Source: a virus
Direction: 5' to 3' (one strand)
Virus record (IMG/VR): IMGVR_UViG_3300022861_000082
Span: 1 to 42,938 of that record
DNA: 42,938 nt
Positions 24,824 to 32,845 of this stretch are shown piece by piece. A program made the position numbers and the translations under genes. Position 1 is the stretch's first letter; every line of letters begins with the position of its first letter. Below the pieces are notes generated by a model that searched no databases, had not been told where the DNA came from, and saw only the letters and a list, made by a program, of their open reading frames with translations.

Positions 24824-26967
24824 AGTTCTTCCACCATCTGAATCCTCTCTCCTATCCAGTGCATGACAGGCCTCGCCATTGAATTTCCAATGGCCTTGTA
24901 TCGCGGCCCGTCTGCCGTTTTGTCGCTGATCTTCGTGTAGTCATCAGGGAAACCCTGCAATCGTTCGCACTCTCGCGGTGTGAGGCGGCGAACAGCCATG
25001 CCTTCTGCTATCGGACTAATCTTCATTCCCCCCGCTGGATTAGCAGACAGCGTTTCGCATTGACCTTCTATGCTCTGAATTCTGTATCCCTGAGGAATTC
25101 CCGTCTTGAATGCCACCGCTGGTACCTGATTTGTCCCGCTGGAAGCACCGCGCAGAGTTGGCGACTGTTCTGGCTGGTAGGCGATACTTCCCGCCTGTGG
25201 TGATTGTCCAGCGGAGAAACCATAAGCCACGCTCCCCTCAAAGCCCCCGCCTGTCTCGCGTGATTTCAGGCATCCCATTAATTCATCGTTGGCGTTCTGC
25301 TCTTCGTCAATTCCGTAACACACGGTCGGAGCACCCGCACCCCCACCATCGCTATTCAGGACCGGCGGAGATACCTCCGATGGCGTGAACCCATCCTGTC
25401 CCGACGCACGGAATGCTACGGCCATCCAGTTTCCAGAGTTCGCGTGACTCTTGTCGAAGCCACCGGCGCGGAGAGTCGGGCTAATCTCTTCCGACGCATC
25501 GGCACCGTGATCCTTCGCGGAGAAGGCGATTACGTTCGTGCTCGGATCTGTGGCAGTGGTGAGAGGAGCCGTGCAGTCCCCCTCTTCATACACGGCCCCA
25601 TCTCCCGCGGTGCGATACGCGATTACCGTTCCACCTTGGCCAGCAGTGAATCCCCCCGTATCAATGGCCCTAGATACTTCCGTTTCAAAAGCAGCTTCGC
25701 TTAGGCCCTTTCCGCGCATGGCACACGAGTTCGCCGAATGAATATTGAAAGCGATCGCATCAGCGTCCAGGGTTGGGATGAGCAGTGATTCCCGACTAGC
25801 TGTATCCCCATACGGGTTCTGAGTTAACGCGCAAGCGACGATGTTCATGCCTCTATCTGCGCAGGGACTAGAATCGTGACGCGATGTAAGTGAACCTGCG
25901 ATGTCTCCGAATTGCGTGATGGGTGAGTCAAAGGAACCCCCGGTCACCACTAGGTCCTGACACTCGTCTCCGCTCGGGCCCCCTGTTCCTTTGGCCCATT
26001 TGCTCGTCACTGCTCCGCACGGGGATGACGTATCCAGATAACGCTGACTGCGTATCGACTCCTCCATGAGATTGGTGCGACATTGTTCCGACGATCCGCC
26101 CCCCCCCGCAACCGAATTGCCATCCACGGCCAACATTCCTAATTGATTGCGGATTGCTCCGTCTTTGCAGCGGGTATCGAGCGTGCAGGATGTTTCGGTG
26201 AACTCACCGCCTGAAGGGCCAACCGCAACGCCACGGGCAACTCTTTGCCTCGCTTCTCTGCGCGGCGGAGGATACCCCGACAGGCTGTGGCGCTCAAAAA
26301 GTACCGCAGCGGGACGTTCCCAACTTCCAAGATGTCCGACAACGAAGACGCGACGGCGCCGCTGTGGTACTCCAGCGTATTGAGCGTCCAGAATCCGATA
26401 GCTCCACCCATAGCCGAGTTCTGACAGCCCTTCGAGGAAGACGCTAAGATCGTTGGTTTGCACAACTTCCTCAAAGTCGCCATCGCCTGAATCTGGGCTT
26501 CCGAAGCCGATGTCCAATCCGAGGAGTTCTCCAGCTCGTCGAGCCTCTGCGATAAGCTGCTCGTTTTGCGCATTCTCCAGACGCGCTGCGTCATCGGTCC
26601 ACGAGGATTGGACTCCGGGGACGTTCTCCCAAACCACCCAACGGGGCCTGAGGCGTTGAGCCAGTTTAAGAAATTCGAGCGAGAGATTCCCGCGTTCCCC
26701 GTCAAGTCCTGCTCGGAGTCCTGCGACTGAGAAATCTTGGCAAGGTGTTCCTCCGACCAGAAGGTCGATTGCGGTTGCGTCTGTTGCTTCAATCTTGGTG
26801 AAGTCGCCAAGGTTTGGAACCTCCGGATAATGATGTTTCAGTACCGCCGATGGAAATTTCTCTATCTCCGCAAAGAACACTGGCTTCCACCCGAGCGGCT
26901 TCCACGCGACCGTGGCCGCTTCGATGCCCGAGCAAACTGAACCGTAACGAATCACTGCTCTACCCAT
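24820..26967 (-). CDS. C5-cytosine DNA methyltransferase with very long target-recognition region
   Basis: A protein of 715 residues. Motif I region YGSVCSGIEAATVAW, motif II FFAEIEKFP, catalytic GGTPCQDFS with Cys76, VWENVPGV (114-118), QRRRRVFVVG near residue 205, and C-terminal RRLTPRECERLQGFPDDYT ... IGNSMARPV. All C5-MTase landmarks are present. Between residues about 225 and 640 there is an unusually long segment of degenerate repeats (AIAF/VAF and SPTL/APT motifs), about 400 residues, where the family usually has 100-200. It should methylate cytosine in phage DNA against host restriction. Located late in the left early operon. Confidence 0.88.
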   Translation of the reverse strand: MGRAVIRYGSVCSGIEAATVAWKPLGWKPVFFAEIEKFPSAVLKHHYPEVPNLGDFTKIEATDATAIDLLVGGTPCQDFSVAGLRAGLDGERGNLSLEFLKLAQRLRPRWVVWENVPGVQSSWTDDAARLENAQNEQLIAEARRAGELLGLDIGFGSPDSGDGDFEEVVQTNDLSVFLEGLSELGYGWSYRILDAQYAGVPQRRRRVFVVGHLGSWERPAAVLFERHSLSGYPPPRREARQRVARGVAVGPSGGEFTETSCTLDTRCKDGAIRNQLGMLAVDGNSVAGGGGSSEQCRTNLMEESIRSQRYLDTSSPCGAVTSKWAKGTGGPSGDECQDLVVTGGSFDSPITQFGDIAGSLTSRHDSSPCADRGMNIVACALTQNPYGDTASRESLLIPTLDADAIAFNIHSANSCAMRGKGLSEAAFETEVSRAIDTGGFTAGQGGTVIAYRTAGDGAVYEEGDCTAPLTTATDPSTNVIAFSAKDHGADASEEISPTLRAGGFDKSHANSGNWMAVAFRASGQDGFTPSEVSPPVLNSDGGGAGAPTVCYGIDEEQNANDELMGCLKSRETGGGFEGSVAYGFSAGQSPQAGSIAYQPEQSPTLRGASSGTNQVPAVAFKTGIPQGYRIQSIEGQCETLSANPAGGMKISPIAEGMAVRRLTPRECERLQGFPDDYTKISDKTADGPRYKAIGNSMARPVMHWIGERIQMVEEL

Positions 26968-27302
26968 TGCCTTTCACGCTTTATCCACTCGCCGAACGTC
27001 ACACCACAATCGGCGTCTAAGAATGCTTGGTACCGTTTCTGACTTCTCGAGAGCTTCGGAGGGTTGGGGCTGGCTTTGAACATCGCCACCCGCCCTTCGT
27101 CCGTCACTGAGCAGTTGAAGTCCGGATAAACCTCTGTCGTCGCGTGCTGCTTCATGAGGCCCAACGCGACCAGTTCGCGGCAGATCACCTCGTCCGCACC
27201 GCCCGCACAGAAGAAATTGCGATACTGCCCGCCCCTCGGAAAACGCCCGTACTGGTCAACCCCGAGCGTGTGCTGGATGATTTCAAGCTGTCTCGCGTTC
27301 AC
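26952..27302 (-). CDS. Hypothetical protein, possible DNA-binding
   Basis: GTG 27302 overlaps the previous stop (GTGA) and follows GGAGGTGG, giving 116 residues: NARQLEIIQHTLGVDQYGRF, PRGGQYRNFFCAGGADEVIC, RELVALGLMKQHATTEVYPD, FNCSVTDEGRVAMFKAS. This pattern (short helix, GVDQYGR, two-Cys strand, winged-helix-like VT.EG) recurs in phage proteins of unknown role. The start is more likely than one at 27470, which would overlap the upstream gene by 172 bases. No catalytic residues recognised. Confidence 0.7.
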   Translation of the reverse strand: MNARQLEIIQHTLGVDQYGRFPRGGQYRNFFCAGGADEVICRELVALGLMKQHATTEVYPDFNCSVTDEGRVAMFKASPNPPKLSRSQKRYQAFLDADCGVTFGEWIKRERQWVEQ

Positions 27303-27940
27303 CGGGCCACCTCCACACGCTTGAAACTGAACGCGCTGACAGTCGGATTGGTGTCCCATGTGTAGCCGCGAGAGGCGTTCAACAAATCCCAAAGAGAACA
27401 GAATGACCGTGCTGCGGTTGAAAAGTGCATCACTCCGGGACAGCCCGCAGGAGCCTGATAGTTCCTCCATGGCGTGATATTGGGGAACTCGCCACGTTTT
27501 TCAACGCCTTCCGCAATTGCCTCCTGTTCAGTAATCGACTGCAACGGTTCATTGTTGCGCGCCGTGATTTCGAGCAGGATGCGCGAGGCCCAACGGAACA
27601 TAAAGATGGATGGGCGCCACAGACCTTCGTATGAGTCCCAGACCTTGTGATAGCCGTGAACCTCATCAGCGGCGTACTGAATGCATGGCCTATCCCATGA
27701 GAGAAGCTTCTCGTCTCTAGGTACCGCATCGTAACTCCCCCATCTCACAGGGATCCAAGTCTCCTTCACCCACAGACGGTCACCGACCTTCCACTTGGCG
27801 TTCTTCGCATCCGGAATCCGGCGCGTCATACCTTTGCATGGATGCTTCGGGTCGATGGCCACGGGTGGAAAGGTACCCACCCGCGTATTGAGAAGAGCGC
27901 GAACCATCGGACTGCTAAAAAGAATCGGGTGCTCAGCCAC
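27299..27940 (-). CDS. ASCH/PUA-like phage protein
   Basis: A protein of 213 residues. MAEHPILFSSPMVRALLNTR, KGMTRRIPDAKN, WKVGDRLWVKETWIPV, RPSIFMFRWASRILLEI, EQEAIAEGVE, LWDLLNA, and a C-terminal WDTNPTVSAFSFKRVE make up a common phage family built on an ASCH (PUA-like) fold, thought to bind RNA or modified nucleotides. It lies between the putative radical-SAM protein and the methyltransferase, so a link to base modification is possible but unproven. Confidence 0.75.
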   Translation of the reverse strand: MAEHPILFSSPMVRALLNTRVGTFPPVAIDPKHPCKGMTRRIPDAKNAKWKVGDRLWVKETWIPVRWGSYDAVPRDEKLLSWDRPCIQYAADEVHGYHKVWDSYEGLWRPSIFMFRWASRILLEITARNNEPLQSITEQEAIAEGVEKRGEFPNITPWRNYQAPAGCPGVMHFSTAARSFCSLWDLLNASRGYTWDTNPTVSAFSFKRVEVAR

Positions 27941-28109
27941 GGGGATTCCTCTTTTCCGAGCGTGCGATCATTGCAACGCATCCCGAGCAACCTTCATGCT
28001 TCGGAGTTCTTTTCCCGTCGATGATGTGGTACCCGTGAGCCTTTTTAGCCTCGTCACGAATCCCACTGCATTCAACGCATCCGCACATCGTTAAGCAGTG
28101 CTTAGCCAC
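27933..28109 (-). CDS. Small cysteine-rich protein
   Basis: GTG 28109 follows GGAGG and is preferred to ATG 28121; 58 residues. It contains HCLTMCGCVECSG and HEGCSGCVAMIAR, six cysteines plus histidines, probably a small zinc-binding fold. It overlaps both neighbours by a few bases. No known family. Confidence 0.55.
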   Translation of the reverse strand: MAKHCLTMCGCVECSGIRDEAKKAHGYHIIDGKRTPKHEGCSGCVAMIARSEKRNPRG

Positions 28110-28296
28110 GTTGCCCTCCATTGATTGCGCGGAGTTCGACCAGTTGCGTTGCCGCGCCACGTGCGCGCCGGTGGAGAGACTCGTGCTGGCAGACCTCGCA
28201 GCCAGAGTCCAAGAATTCGATTACCTTGCCGTGCTTCGGGCAGACTCCCGACCATAGAAGGCGAACGTGCAGCCATAGCTTCCGGAGGCGCGTCAT
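28102..28296 (-). CDS. Small zinc-ribbon protein
   Basis: ATG 28296 overlaps the stop of the DUF5131 gene (ATGA); 64 residues: MTRLRKLWLHVRLLWSGVCP, KHGKVIEFLDSGCEVCQHES, then a basic tail. CPKHG and GCEVCQH give a probable zinc site. It is coupled to both neighbours. Function unknown. Confidence 0.55.
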   Translation of the reverse strand: MTRLRKLWLHVRLLWSGVCPKHGKVIEFLDSGCEVCQHESLHRRARGAATQLVELRAINGGQRG

Positions 28297-29336
28297 CGGG
28301 CCACCTCGGGGAACTCGTTATGCTCTACGCCATCAAGCAAGCGTCCAGCGGCTACCTTGCCGACTCGCGTGTGCAGTGTGTGGTTTGTCTCTCCATCACC
28401 AAAGGTGACGCACTGATTAGGAGCCAATTTCGACAACTCGACTTCCGTCCCATCCACCGACTCCGCCTTCCACTCGCCCCACTGCTTGAAGAAGAACGGA
28501 ACCTTAGTAGCCGCGCACTGATCACGCAGAGTCCGCACCCACTCAGGATGAATGATGCGTGCGCCTGGGCCAGTCTCCCCACCGCAGACAACCCAGAACG
28601 GAAGTGCAATCACTGGAACGTCAATCGCTCCGCAGTCTTCACAGCCGATGCGACCAGCCGAGTCCTTATTCATGTTCAGGTGCAGGCAGATCGGGCCTTG
28701 CATTGGCTCAATGGATAACCAGAACGGAGTCTCCAGAAGCCCAAGATTGTTGTACTCAGCCTGATTGACGACGGTGATACCTTCCCAGACATTGCGCAAC
28801 GGAAACGGCCAACGCGGCGCGGTGCCAACGTAGCGGCAGAGCCCGGAAATATATTCCGCTTCAATCCCTACAAACTCCTGACGGAGACAGAGACTCTTGA
28901 GATACCTCTTCCTGCGGCCCGGCCTCTTTGTCAGGTGGATGAACGTGTGCTGAGGGCAGAGCGCCTCAACTGCATAGATCCTGTCGAGCCAGTCTTCACC
29001 CACCCACACACCAAACAAGTCGCTCGTACTCTCGACAAATACCTTGGTTGGTTTTTTCCACTTCAGCGGAGCCAACAGAACCTCTTCGTCTAAGAACAGT
29101 TCCACCTGGTCGAACTTATCCGCCGCGAATGGAATGCCGTTGCCGATTCCGTGCAAGCCATCGGCCGAGACGCGCAGATTCATACGCTCGCTGTAGCAGT
29201 GCAGACATCCCGGTGAGCACTTCTGGCAGTACCAGCCGACCTTGCCAGTCTTTATATTCCGCGCGCGAATCGGGTTCCAGCTCTTACCATCGGACCCATC
29301 AGCGTTCTTTGCCCATTCGATTGAGGTGTTAGCCAC
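28293..29336 (-). CDS. Phage Gp37/Gp68-family (DUF5131) protein with a radical-SAM-like cysteine motif
   Basis: GTG 29336 after GGGGAAAG gives 347 residues starting VANTSIEWAKN. SIEW..., WNPIRA, then KCSPGCLHCYSERM with CxxxCxxC, the classic spacing for a 4Fe-4S radical-SAM cluster. FVESTSDLFGVWVGEDWLD, HTFIHLTKRPGR, WLSIEPMQGPI, VVCGGETGPGARIIHPEWVR, VPFFFKQWGEW follow, the DUF5131 order. Family is common in phages; reaction unknown. It may modify a nucleobase or tRNA, by analogy with radical-SAM nucleoside enzymes. Confidence 0.82.
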   Translation of the reverse strand: MANTSIEWAKNADGSDGKSWNPIRARNIKTGKVGWYCQKCSPGCLHCYSERMNLRVSADGLHGIGNGIPFAADKFDQVELFLDEEVLLAPLKWKKPTKVFVESTSDLFGVWVGEDWLDRIYAVEALCPQHTFIHLTKRPGRRKRYLKSLCLRQEFVGIEAEYISGLCRYVGTAPRWPFPLRNVWEGITVVNQAEYNNLGLLETPFWLSIEPMQGPICLHLNMNKDSAGRIGCEDCGAIDVPVIALPFWVVCGGETGPGARIIHPEWVRTLRDQCAATKVPFFFKQWGEWKAESVDGTEVELSKLAPNQCVTFGDGETNHTLHTRVGKVAAGRLLDGVEHNEFPEVAR

Positions 29337-29532
29337 GGCGCACCGACTTTCCCCGTAATACTGGTATTTCGGTAAGTTTCGGCTGCTTGCAGGAATGCTT
29401 CTGGCCGCTCTCGACCAGCACTCTGCACACTGGGCACTTGAGCGACATACCTTCAACCGACATCGTGCAGGAGTCGCTATTCCACTTCATTTCTAGGTTC
29501 GTGATCTTGACGACAGCCTTCTGATTGCTCAC
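29329..29532 (-). CDS. Small zinc-binding protein
   Basis: GTG 29532 overlaps the previous stop (GTGA); 67 residues: SNQKAVVKITNLEMKWNSDS, then LKCPVCRVLVESGQKHSC, a single zinc knuckle CPVC...HSC, and a basic tail. Overlaps the DUF5131 start by eight bases. Unknown function. Confidence 0.6.
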   Translation of the reverse strand: MSNQKAVVKITNLEMKWNSDSCTMSVEGMSLKCPVCRVLVESGQKHSCKQPKLTEIPVLRGKSVRRG

Positions 29533-29972
29533 TGGCCCGCCTCGATTTCAATCTCTGTTTGGCGTCTCATCGTGTTACGTCCTTTCTCGTAATGTGTTGT
29601 GAAAATGAAAACGTTGGACTTCTTTGCGATCTTTCCGCACTTGCGAAGCTCGTTCCCGACACAGCTTTGAAGCATCCATTTCCACTTCCAAGCCGTGTTC
29701 TCATCCATCTCCAGGTGCTTCGCAATTGCAGCCAGATCGTCAATTCCGCAAAGAAAGTGCAGCCGGAAGAACTTTGCGCGTGCTGGCCACTTCCGCAGAG
29801 CCCGCGCCGATGTCAGTTCGAAATCAGCGATGTACTCAGTCAAGGGGTTCCCAACGAACCCCTGACTGCTCGCCGATCCGTCGCGAAACATCACGGTCGG
29901 CGTCGCTCCGCTGCACTCACGCATTTCCTCGTAGCGCTCGAACGCGAGCTCAAAATATTCGAACGGCTTCAC
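29529..29972 (-). CDS. Helix-turn-helix protein, candidate regulator
   Basis: GTG 29972 overlaps the rusA stop (GTGA); 147 residues. After KPFEYFELAFERYEEMREC, the region ARALRKWPARAKFFRLHFLC, GIDDLAAIAKHLEMDENTAW, KWKWMLQSCVGNELRKCG looks like a sigma-region-4/ArpU-like helix-turn-helix. Position downstream of rusA resembles the place of antiterminator or late activator genes (Q, ArpU/RinA) in other temperate phages. The C-terminal 13 codons contain a repeated leader-like sequence. Role as late regulator is inference. Confidence 0.6.
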   Translation of the reverse strand: MKPFEYFELAFERYEEMRECSGATPTVMFRDGSASSQGFVGNPLTEYIADFELTSARALRKWPARAKFFRLHFLCGIDDLAAIAKHLEMDENTAWKWKWMLQSCVGNELRKCGKIAKKSNVFIFTTHYEKGRNTMRRQTEIEIEAGQ

Positions 29973-30418
29973 CTGGACAACTCCTGATGAACCGCTGTCG
30001 TGTGCGAGAACATCCCGATGCGAACTTGTTCGATCTCTCCGTACTCTTTCGAAACATCCAGGCATACAACCTGTGCATCGTCCAGAAAGAGAACGCCCGT
30101 AAGCGCGTCCATCGTGGCGCGTGTGAGCTTGTCAAGGTCTGGTTTGACCGCAGGGTACTCACGACGCTTCGGAGCCGATGGCGGCTTGTTAAAGACGAAA
30201 ACAAGAGACAACGTAACCGGCTCATGCTTCCCGGCGATGGGTGTCGTGAAGCCAGCGCGGCGAACTTCCAAGATGGCCGTCTGTGTTACTTCCTGACGGA
30301 AAGGCTTGAGCTTTTTGTTATCGCTGGTGACGATGGCACGGCCCTTCTGAATGAAAGCCTTGGCCGATCCCTGAGGCTCCGGGTGACAGAAAACTGAGAA
30401 ACCGAATCGCTCACGCAT
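29969..30418 (-). CDS. rusA: RusA-type Holliday junction resolvase
   Basis: A protein of 149 residues. KHEPVTLSLVFVFNKPPSAP, YPAVKPDLDKLTRATMDALT, GVLFLDDAQVVCLDVSKEYG match RusA: the conserved KPDxDKL, LDAL-G--..DDAQV and K metal-binding acidic residues (Asp near 95, 97 and 116-117) are present. It resolves branched recombination intermediates and fits the ERF/YqaJ cluster upstream. Confidence 0.87.
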   Translation of the reverse strand: MRERFGFSVFCHPEPQGSAKAFIQKGRAIVTSDNKKLKPFRQEVTQTAILEVRRAGFTTPIAGKHEPVTLSLVFVFNKPPSAPKRREYPAVKPDLDKLTRATMDALTGVLFLDDAQVVCLDVSKEYGEIEQVRIGMFSHTTAVHQELSR

Positions 30419-30656
30419 TTTTCAGTACCTCGCTTTCAATCACCCACTTCGTTTCGCCGTACGGCAGTTTCAGCCCAACCATCGGAGCCAGCCGGCTGAA
30501 CTGGTGACGCGTCGGCTTACCGCATTTCGAGCAGTTCAGAAAGGGTTCAACCGTCACATCGTCCGGGAGACCGAACCCGAACTGGCGCACCGTTTGGCAT
30601 CTGGTGCAGACGAACATCGACCCCATACCGCGCTGTTTTACTTCCACGTTCTTCAC
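30411..30656 (-). CDS. Small zinc-ribbon protein
   Basis: A protein of 81 residues with FVCTRCQTVRQFGFGLPDD and LNCSKCGKPTRHQF, a two-knuckle zinc ribbon, then APMVGLKLPYGETKWVIE. It overlaps both neighbours by four and eight bases. Such proteins between replication and resolvase genes are common and uncharacterised. Confidence 0.68.
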   Translation of the reverse strand: MKNVEVKQRGMGSMFVCTRCQTVRQFGFGLPDDVTVEPFLNCSKCGKPTRHQFSRLAPMVGLKLPYGETKWVIESEVLKNA

Positions 30657-31249
30657 TGATCCTCCTGAACTGTGCTGCTAATTGGTTCAACACTGGGCAG
30701 CGTCTTGGACGCGCCAGTAAGCCTCTTCACCATGTCCTGCACAACCGGAGCAAGTGCCAATCTCGTTGCCGCGCGGCCTGTCCGGTCATAGTTCGCAATA
30801 GCCTGCGCAAATTCCTTTTTCACCCATGGGTACTGCTCGTCGGTCATTTCCTTCAGACGACTCCACCCACCCACGATGCGAACCGCGTGTTCGATTGCCT
30901 CGGGAATCTCCGGGACAGGGATCCGCTTGCAATGCGGTTTCCCGTCAGTCCACTCAATCCGCCCGAGGCCCTCGACAATCCCGTAACCTTCAGGGCCCTT
31001 GCGCTCTACGTGGCGTTCCATGAATTTCTGAACGAACTCCCACGAAGCCAAGGACTCTGCATCGCCGCCGATTCCAGCCATCTCGCGTAACTCGGCCGGA
31101 ACTGGCAGAAACCTGCACGTGCACTCCGCCTGCTCGAAAATCTTGGCGAGCGTAGCTGGCTCGATGTCCTCCAGGACATCGGCGTAAATTCCTTGAATCC
31201 CTTCGTCAACCGTCGCCTTAGTGATACCCGCCAGACGCGTTACGGCCAT
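30653..31249 (-). CDS. Replicative helicase loader-like protein
   Basis: From ATG 31249 198 residues: MAVTRLAGITKATVDEGIQG, IYADVLEDIEPATLAKIFEQ, AECTCRFLPVPAELREMAG resemble G40P-loader / DnaI-inhibitor proteins, whose signature is a short helical bundle ending in F.P...ELR. A stronger ribosome site (GGGGGAG) precedes ATG 31375, which would add 42 residues but overlap the initiator by 158 bases; I could not decide. It follows the replication initiator, the usual partner order. It would load the host helicase at the phage origin. Confidence 0.68.
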   Translation of the reverse strand: MAVTRLAGITKATVDEGIQGIYADVLEDIEPATLAKIFEQAECTCRFLPVPAELREMAGIGGDAESLASWEFVQKFMERHVERKGPEGYGIVEGLGRIEWTDGKPHCKRIPVPEIPEAIEHAVRIVGGWSRLKEMTDEQYPWVKKEFAQAIANYDRTGRAATRLALAPVVQDMVKRLTGASKTLPSVEPISSTVQEDQ

Positions 31250-32171
31250 GATGATCGCTACCCGCTTGAGAATTGGCGAGTTCGCGCTGAATAGCACGCT
31301 GGGCCGCGGATAAGTTATGCTCTGTTCTTGCCTGTCCTGCCCCCGCTGCTGCCGACGCTGCAACTCGAATCCCATTTGCTCCCCCTGCTGTTGCTTTGTG
31401 TTGACCATCTGTGAACCAGAACCGATTGATCTTTTCGCCGTTTTCGATTGCCAACTTCGCCCGTGCCAGCACTTCCACTGAAACCGTTGCCACCGGCATC
31501 TTTCTCTCTCTCGCGTAAAGCCTCAGGTTCTCTGCGCAAGCTTCGTTGGACATACGATCTGGCATCACAAAGAGCTGAGACCAAAACCAATCGGAGCACT
31601 GCAGTTCGTTCCAATCATCCGGAGGAACCTCACAATCGAAGTTCTTCCGGGTAGCGCAGATCTTGGGAACAGGGGGTTTTTGCGTACTCTCTTCCTGTTC
31701 CGGTTCCTGCTCCTGCTCCGGTTCCTGATTAGGGGAGGTCTTCGGAAAGGCTTCCGTAAAGGCTTCCCTAAAGCCTTTGGTTAAGCCTTCCGCAAAGCCT
31801 TTAGCGCGTTGAAAAACAAGGTGCTTATACTCACACTCGGGTAGCAAGTCGTAAGCTTCTGGCCAAGATTTGACCACGTTCGGAGACTCTGGTCGGTTGT
31901 ACTTGAGGAAGTTTGGGAGCCATATGAAACAGGCTTCCTGATCATGCTTTACGAGACCCTTCGACAAGGCTTCCGCAAAGGCTTCCCGAAAGCCTTCCGC
32001 TGGAATTTGAAGTTCATCGGCGAGTCCACTCAGCGACCCTCTCATCGCTCCGAGCATTGTCATATTTGGGTGCGTCAGCAAAAAAAGGAACACTAGCTTT
32101 CCGCGCTCGCTCAGAGAGCGGAACTTAGCGTCATTCCAAATTCGAGTTTCAATCTTCCGGTACTTACTCAT
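31218..32171 (-). CDS. Phage replication initiator / replisome organiser
   Basis: A protein of 317 residues. N-terminus MSKYRKIETRIWNDAKFRSL, LVFLFLLTHPNMTMLGAMRG, CFIWLPNFLKYNRPESPNVV is a well-known winged-helix initiator start in phages. Residues 58-70 and 123-144 contain repeated GFREAF-E-A motifs encoded by iteron-like DNA. Residues 148-162 are a Glu/Gln/Pro linker. The C-terminal half (WFWSQLFVMPDRMSNEACAE, RLYARERKMP) is partly DnaT-like. It probably binds the origin within its own gene and recruits the loader encoded next. Confidence 0.82.
   Translation of the reverse strand: MSKYRKIETRIWNDAKFRSLSERGKLVFLFLLTHPNMTMLGAMRGSLSGLADELQIPAEGFREAFAEALSKGLVKHDQEACFIWLPNFLKYNRPESPNVVKSWPEAYDLLPECEYKHLVFQRAKGFAEGLTKGFREAFTEAFPKTSPNQEPEQEQEPEQEESTQKPPVPKICATRKNFDCEVPPDDWNELQCSDWFWSQLFVMPDRMSNEACAENLRLYARERKMPVATVSVEVLARAKLAIENGEKINRFWFTDGQHKATAGGANGIRVAASAAAGAGQARTEHNLSAAQRAIQRELANSQAGSDHHGRNASGGYH
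31745..31999. repeat. Eight 12-bp iteron-like repeats, candidate replication origin
   Basis: Five copies lie at exact 12-bp steps (cores AAGGCTT or AAGCCTT at 31747, 31759, 31771, 31783, 31795), and three more at the same step (31966, 31978, 31990). Consensus about NAAAGSCTTYCG. The first three units of each cluster (two AAGGCTTCC then one inverted AAGCCTT) are the same series, so the group is duplicated 220 bp apart. They lie in the initiator gene, as lambda iterons lie in O. They also encode the repeated GFREAF peptide, so protein-level repetition is a rival explanation. Confidence 0.7.
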
Positions 32172-32200
32172 CTCGCCTACTGTCCCGTTGCCGTCGCAAG

Positions 32201-32614
32201 CTACTTCTTGTCGCCGTCGTCTTTCTTGTCGTCTGGACCCTGACCGTACAGCCGCTCCAGGTCGTTTATCTCCCCGAACAAGTTCTCCTGCATTTCGTCA
32301 TTGCTCATTGGCTCGTCACGTACCAGTTCCCCTGTGTCTATCCTGACGATCCGCTTAGTCCCGACAGCCGGGACGTGAAACAACACATGGCACGAGACGG
32401 CACGCGCTTCACCCTTGCGCCGGATGTTCTTGGAGATGGAGCGCATACGCCCTCGCAACTCCTTCAGCGAGTCAGTGAACTCTTTGGTGGCGTCCTTCTT
32501 CTGGCTCTCCACGTTGTCGTACTCGAGCATCGTGGAGCTCAGCTCCTGCCCCTTTGCATCCATCTCATCCTGCGAAAACTCGCAGAACAATTCCTCTGTG
32601 ATTGACTTCGGCAT
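32201..32614 (-). CDS. Conserved hypothetical phage protein
   Basis: A protein of 137 residues: an N-terminal helical coiled-coil (ELSSTMLEYDNVESQKKDAT, KEFTDSLKELRGRMRSISK), then VPAVGTKRIVRIDTGELVRD and MSNDEMQENLF. This combination of coiled coil plus K-IVR.DTGE-V...M...E.QE.LF recurs in many phages near recombination genes. Function unknown. Confidence 0.72.
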   Translation of the reverse strand: MPKSITEELFCEFSQDEMDAKGQELSSTMLEYDNVESQKKDATKEFTDSLKELRGRMRSISKNIRRKGEARAVSCHVLFHVPAVGTKRIVRIDTGELVRDEPMSNDEMQENLFGEINDLERLYGQGPDDKKDDGDKK

Positions 32615-32845
32615 CTATCTCCCTTCCCCTGCTTCCACTACGTTGACTGCCGCTGGACCGCGCGACGTGGCTACTACGTCAAACCTCACCCGCTGGTCCT
32701 TAGCGAGGCTCTTGGACTCACTCAGGAGCCCGGTGCGATGCACATACACGTCCTCTGCATCGAACCCGTCAGGCTGAATGAATCCATACCCCCGGGCGGC
32801 GTCAAAGAACGACACCGTCCCGGTCTGTTTTGCTGCTGCTGTCAT
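32615..32845 (-). CDS. Cold-shock domain protein
   Basis: A protein of 76 residues. GTVSFFDAARGYGFIQPDGF with RNP1 (GYGFI) and DVYVHRTGLL with RNP2 (VYVH) define a cold-shock OB fold that binds single-stranded RNA/DNA; the rest (RVRFDVVATSRGPAAVNV) completes the barrel. The family is usually 65-75 residues. It overlaps the YqaJ gene by four bases and lies among recombination genes, so it may cover ssDNA or unfold mRNA. Confidence 0.85.
   Translation of the reverse strand: MTAAAKQTGTVSFFDAARGYGFIQPDGFDAEDVYVHRTGLLSESKSLAKDQRVRFDVVATSRGPAAVNVVEAGEGR

Noticed and set aside
31745-31999. CRISPR-like array
   Set aside because: Repeats are 12 bp, adjacent, without spacers, and lie in a coding gene.
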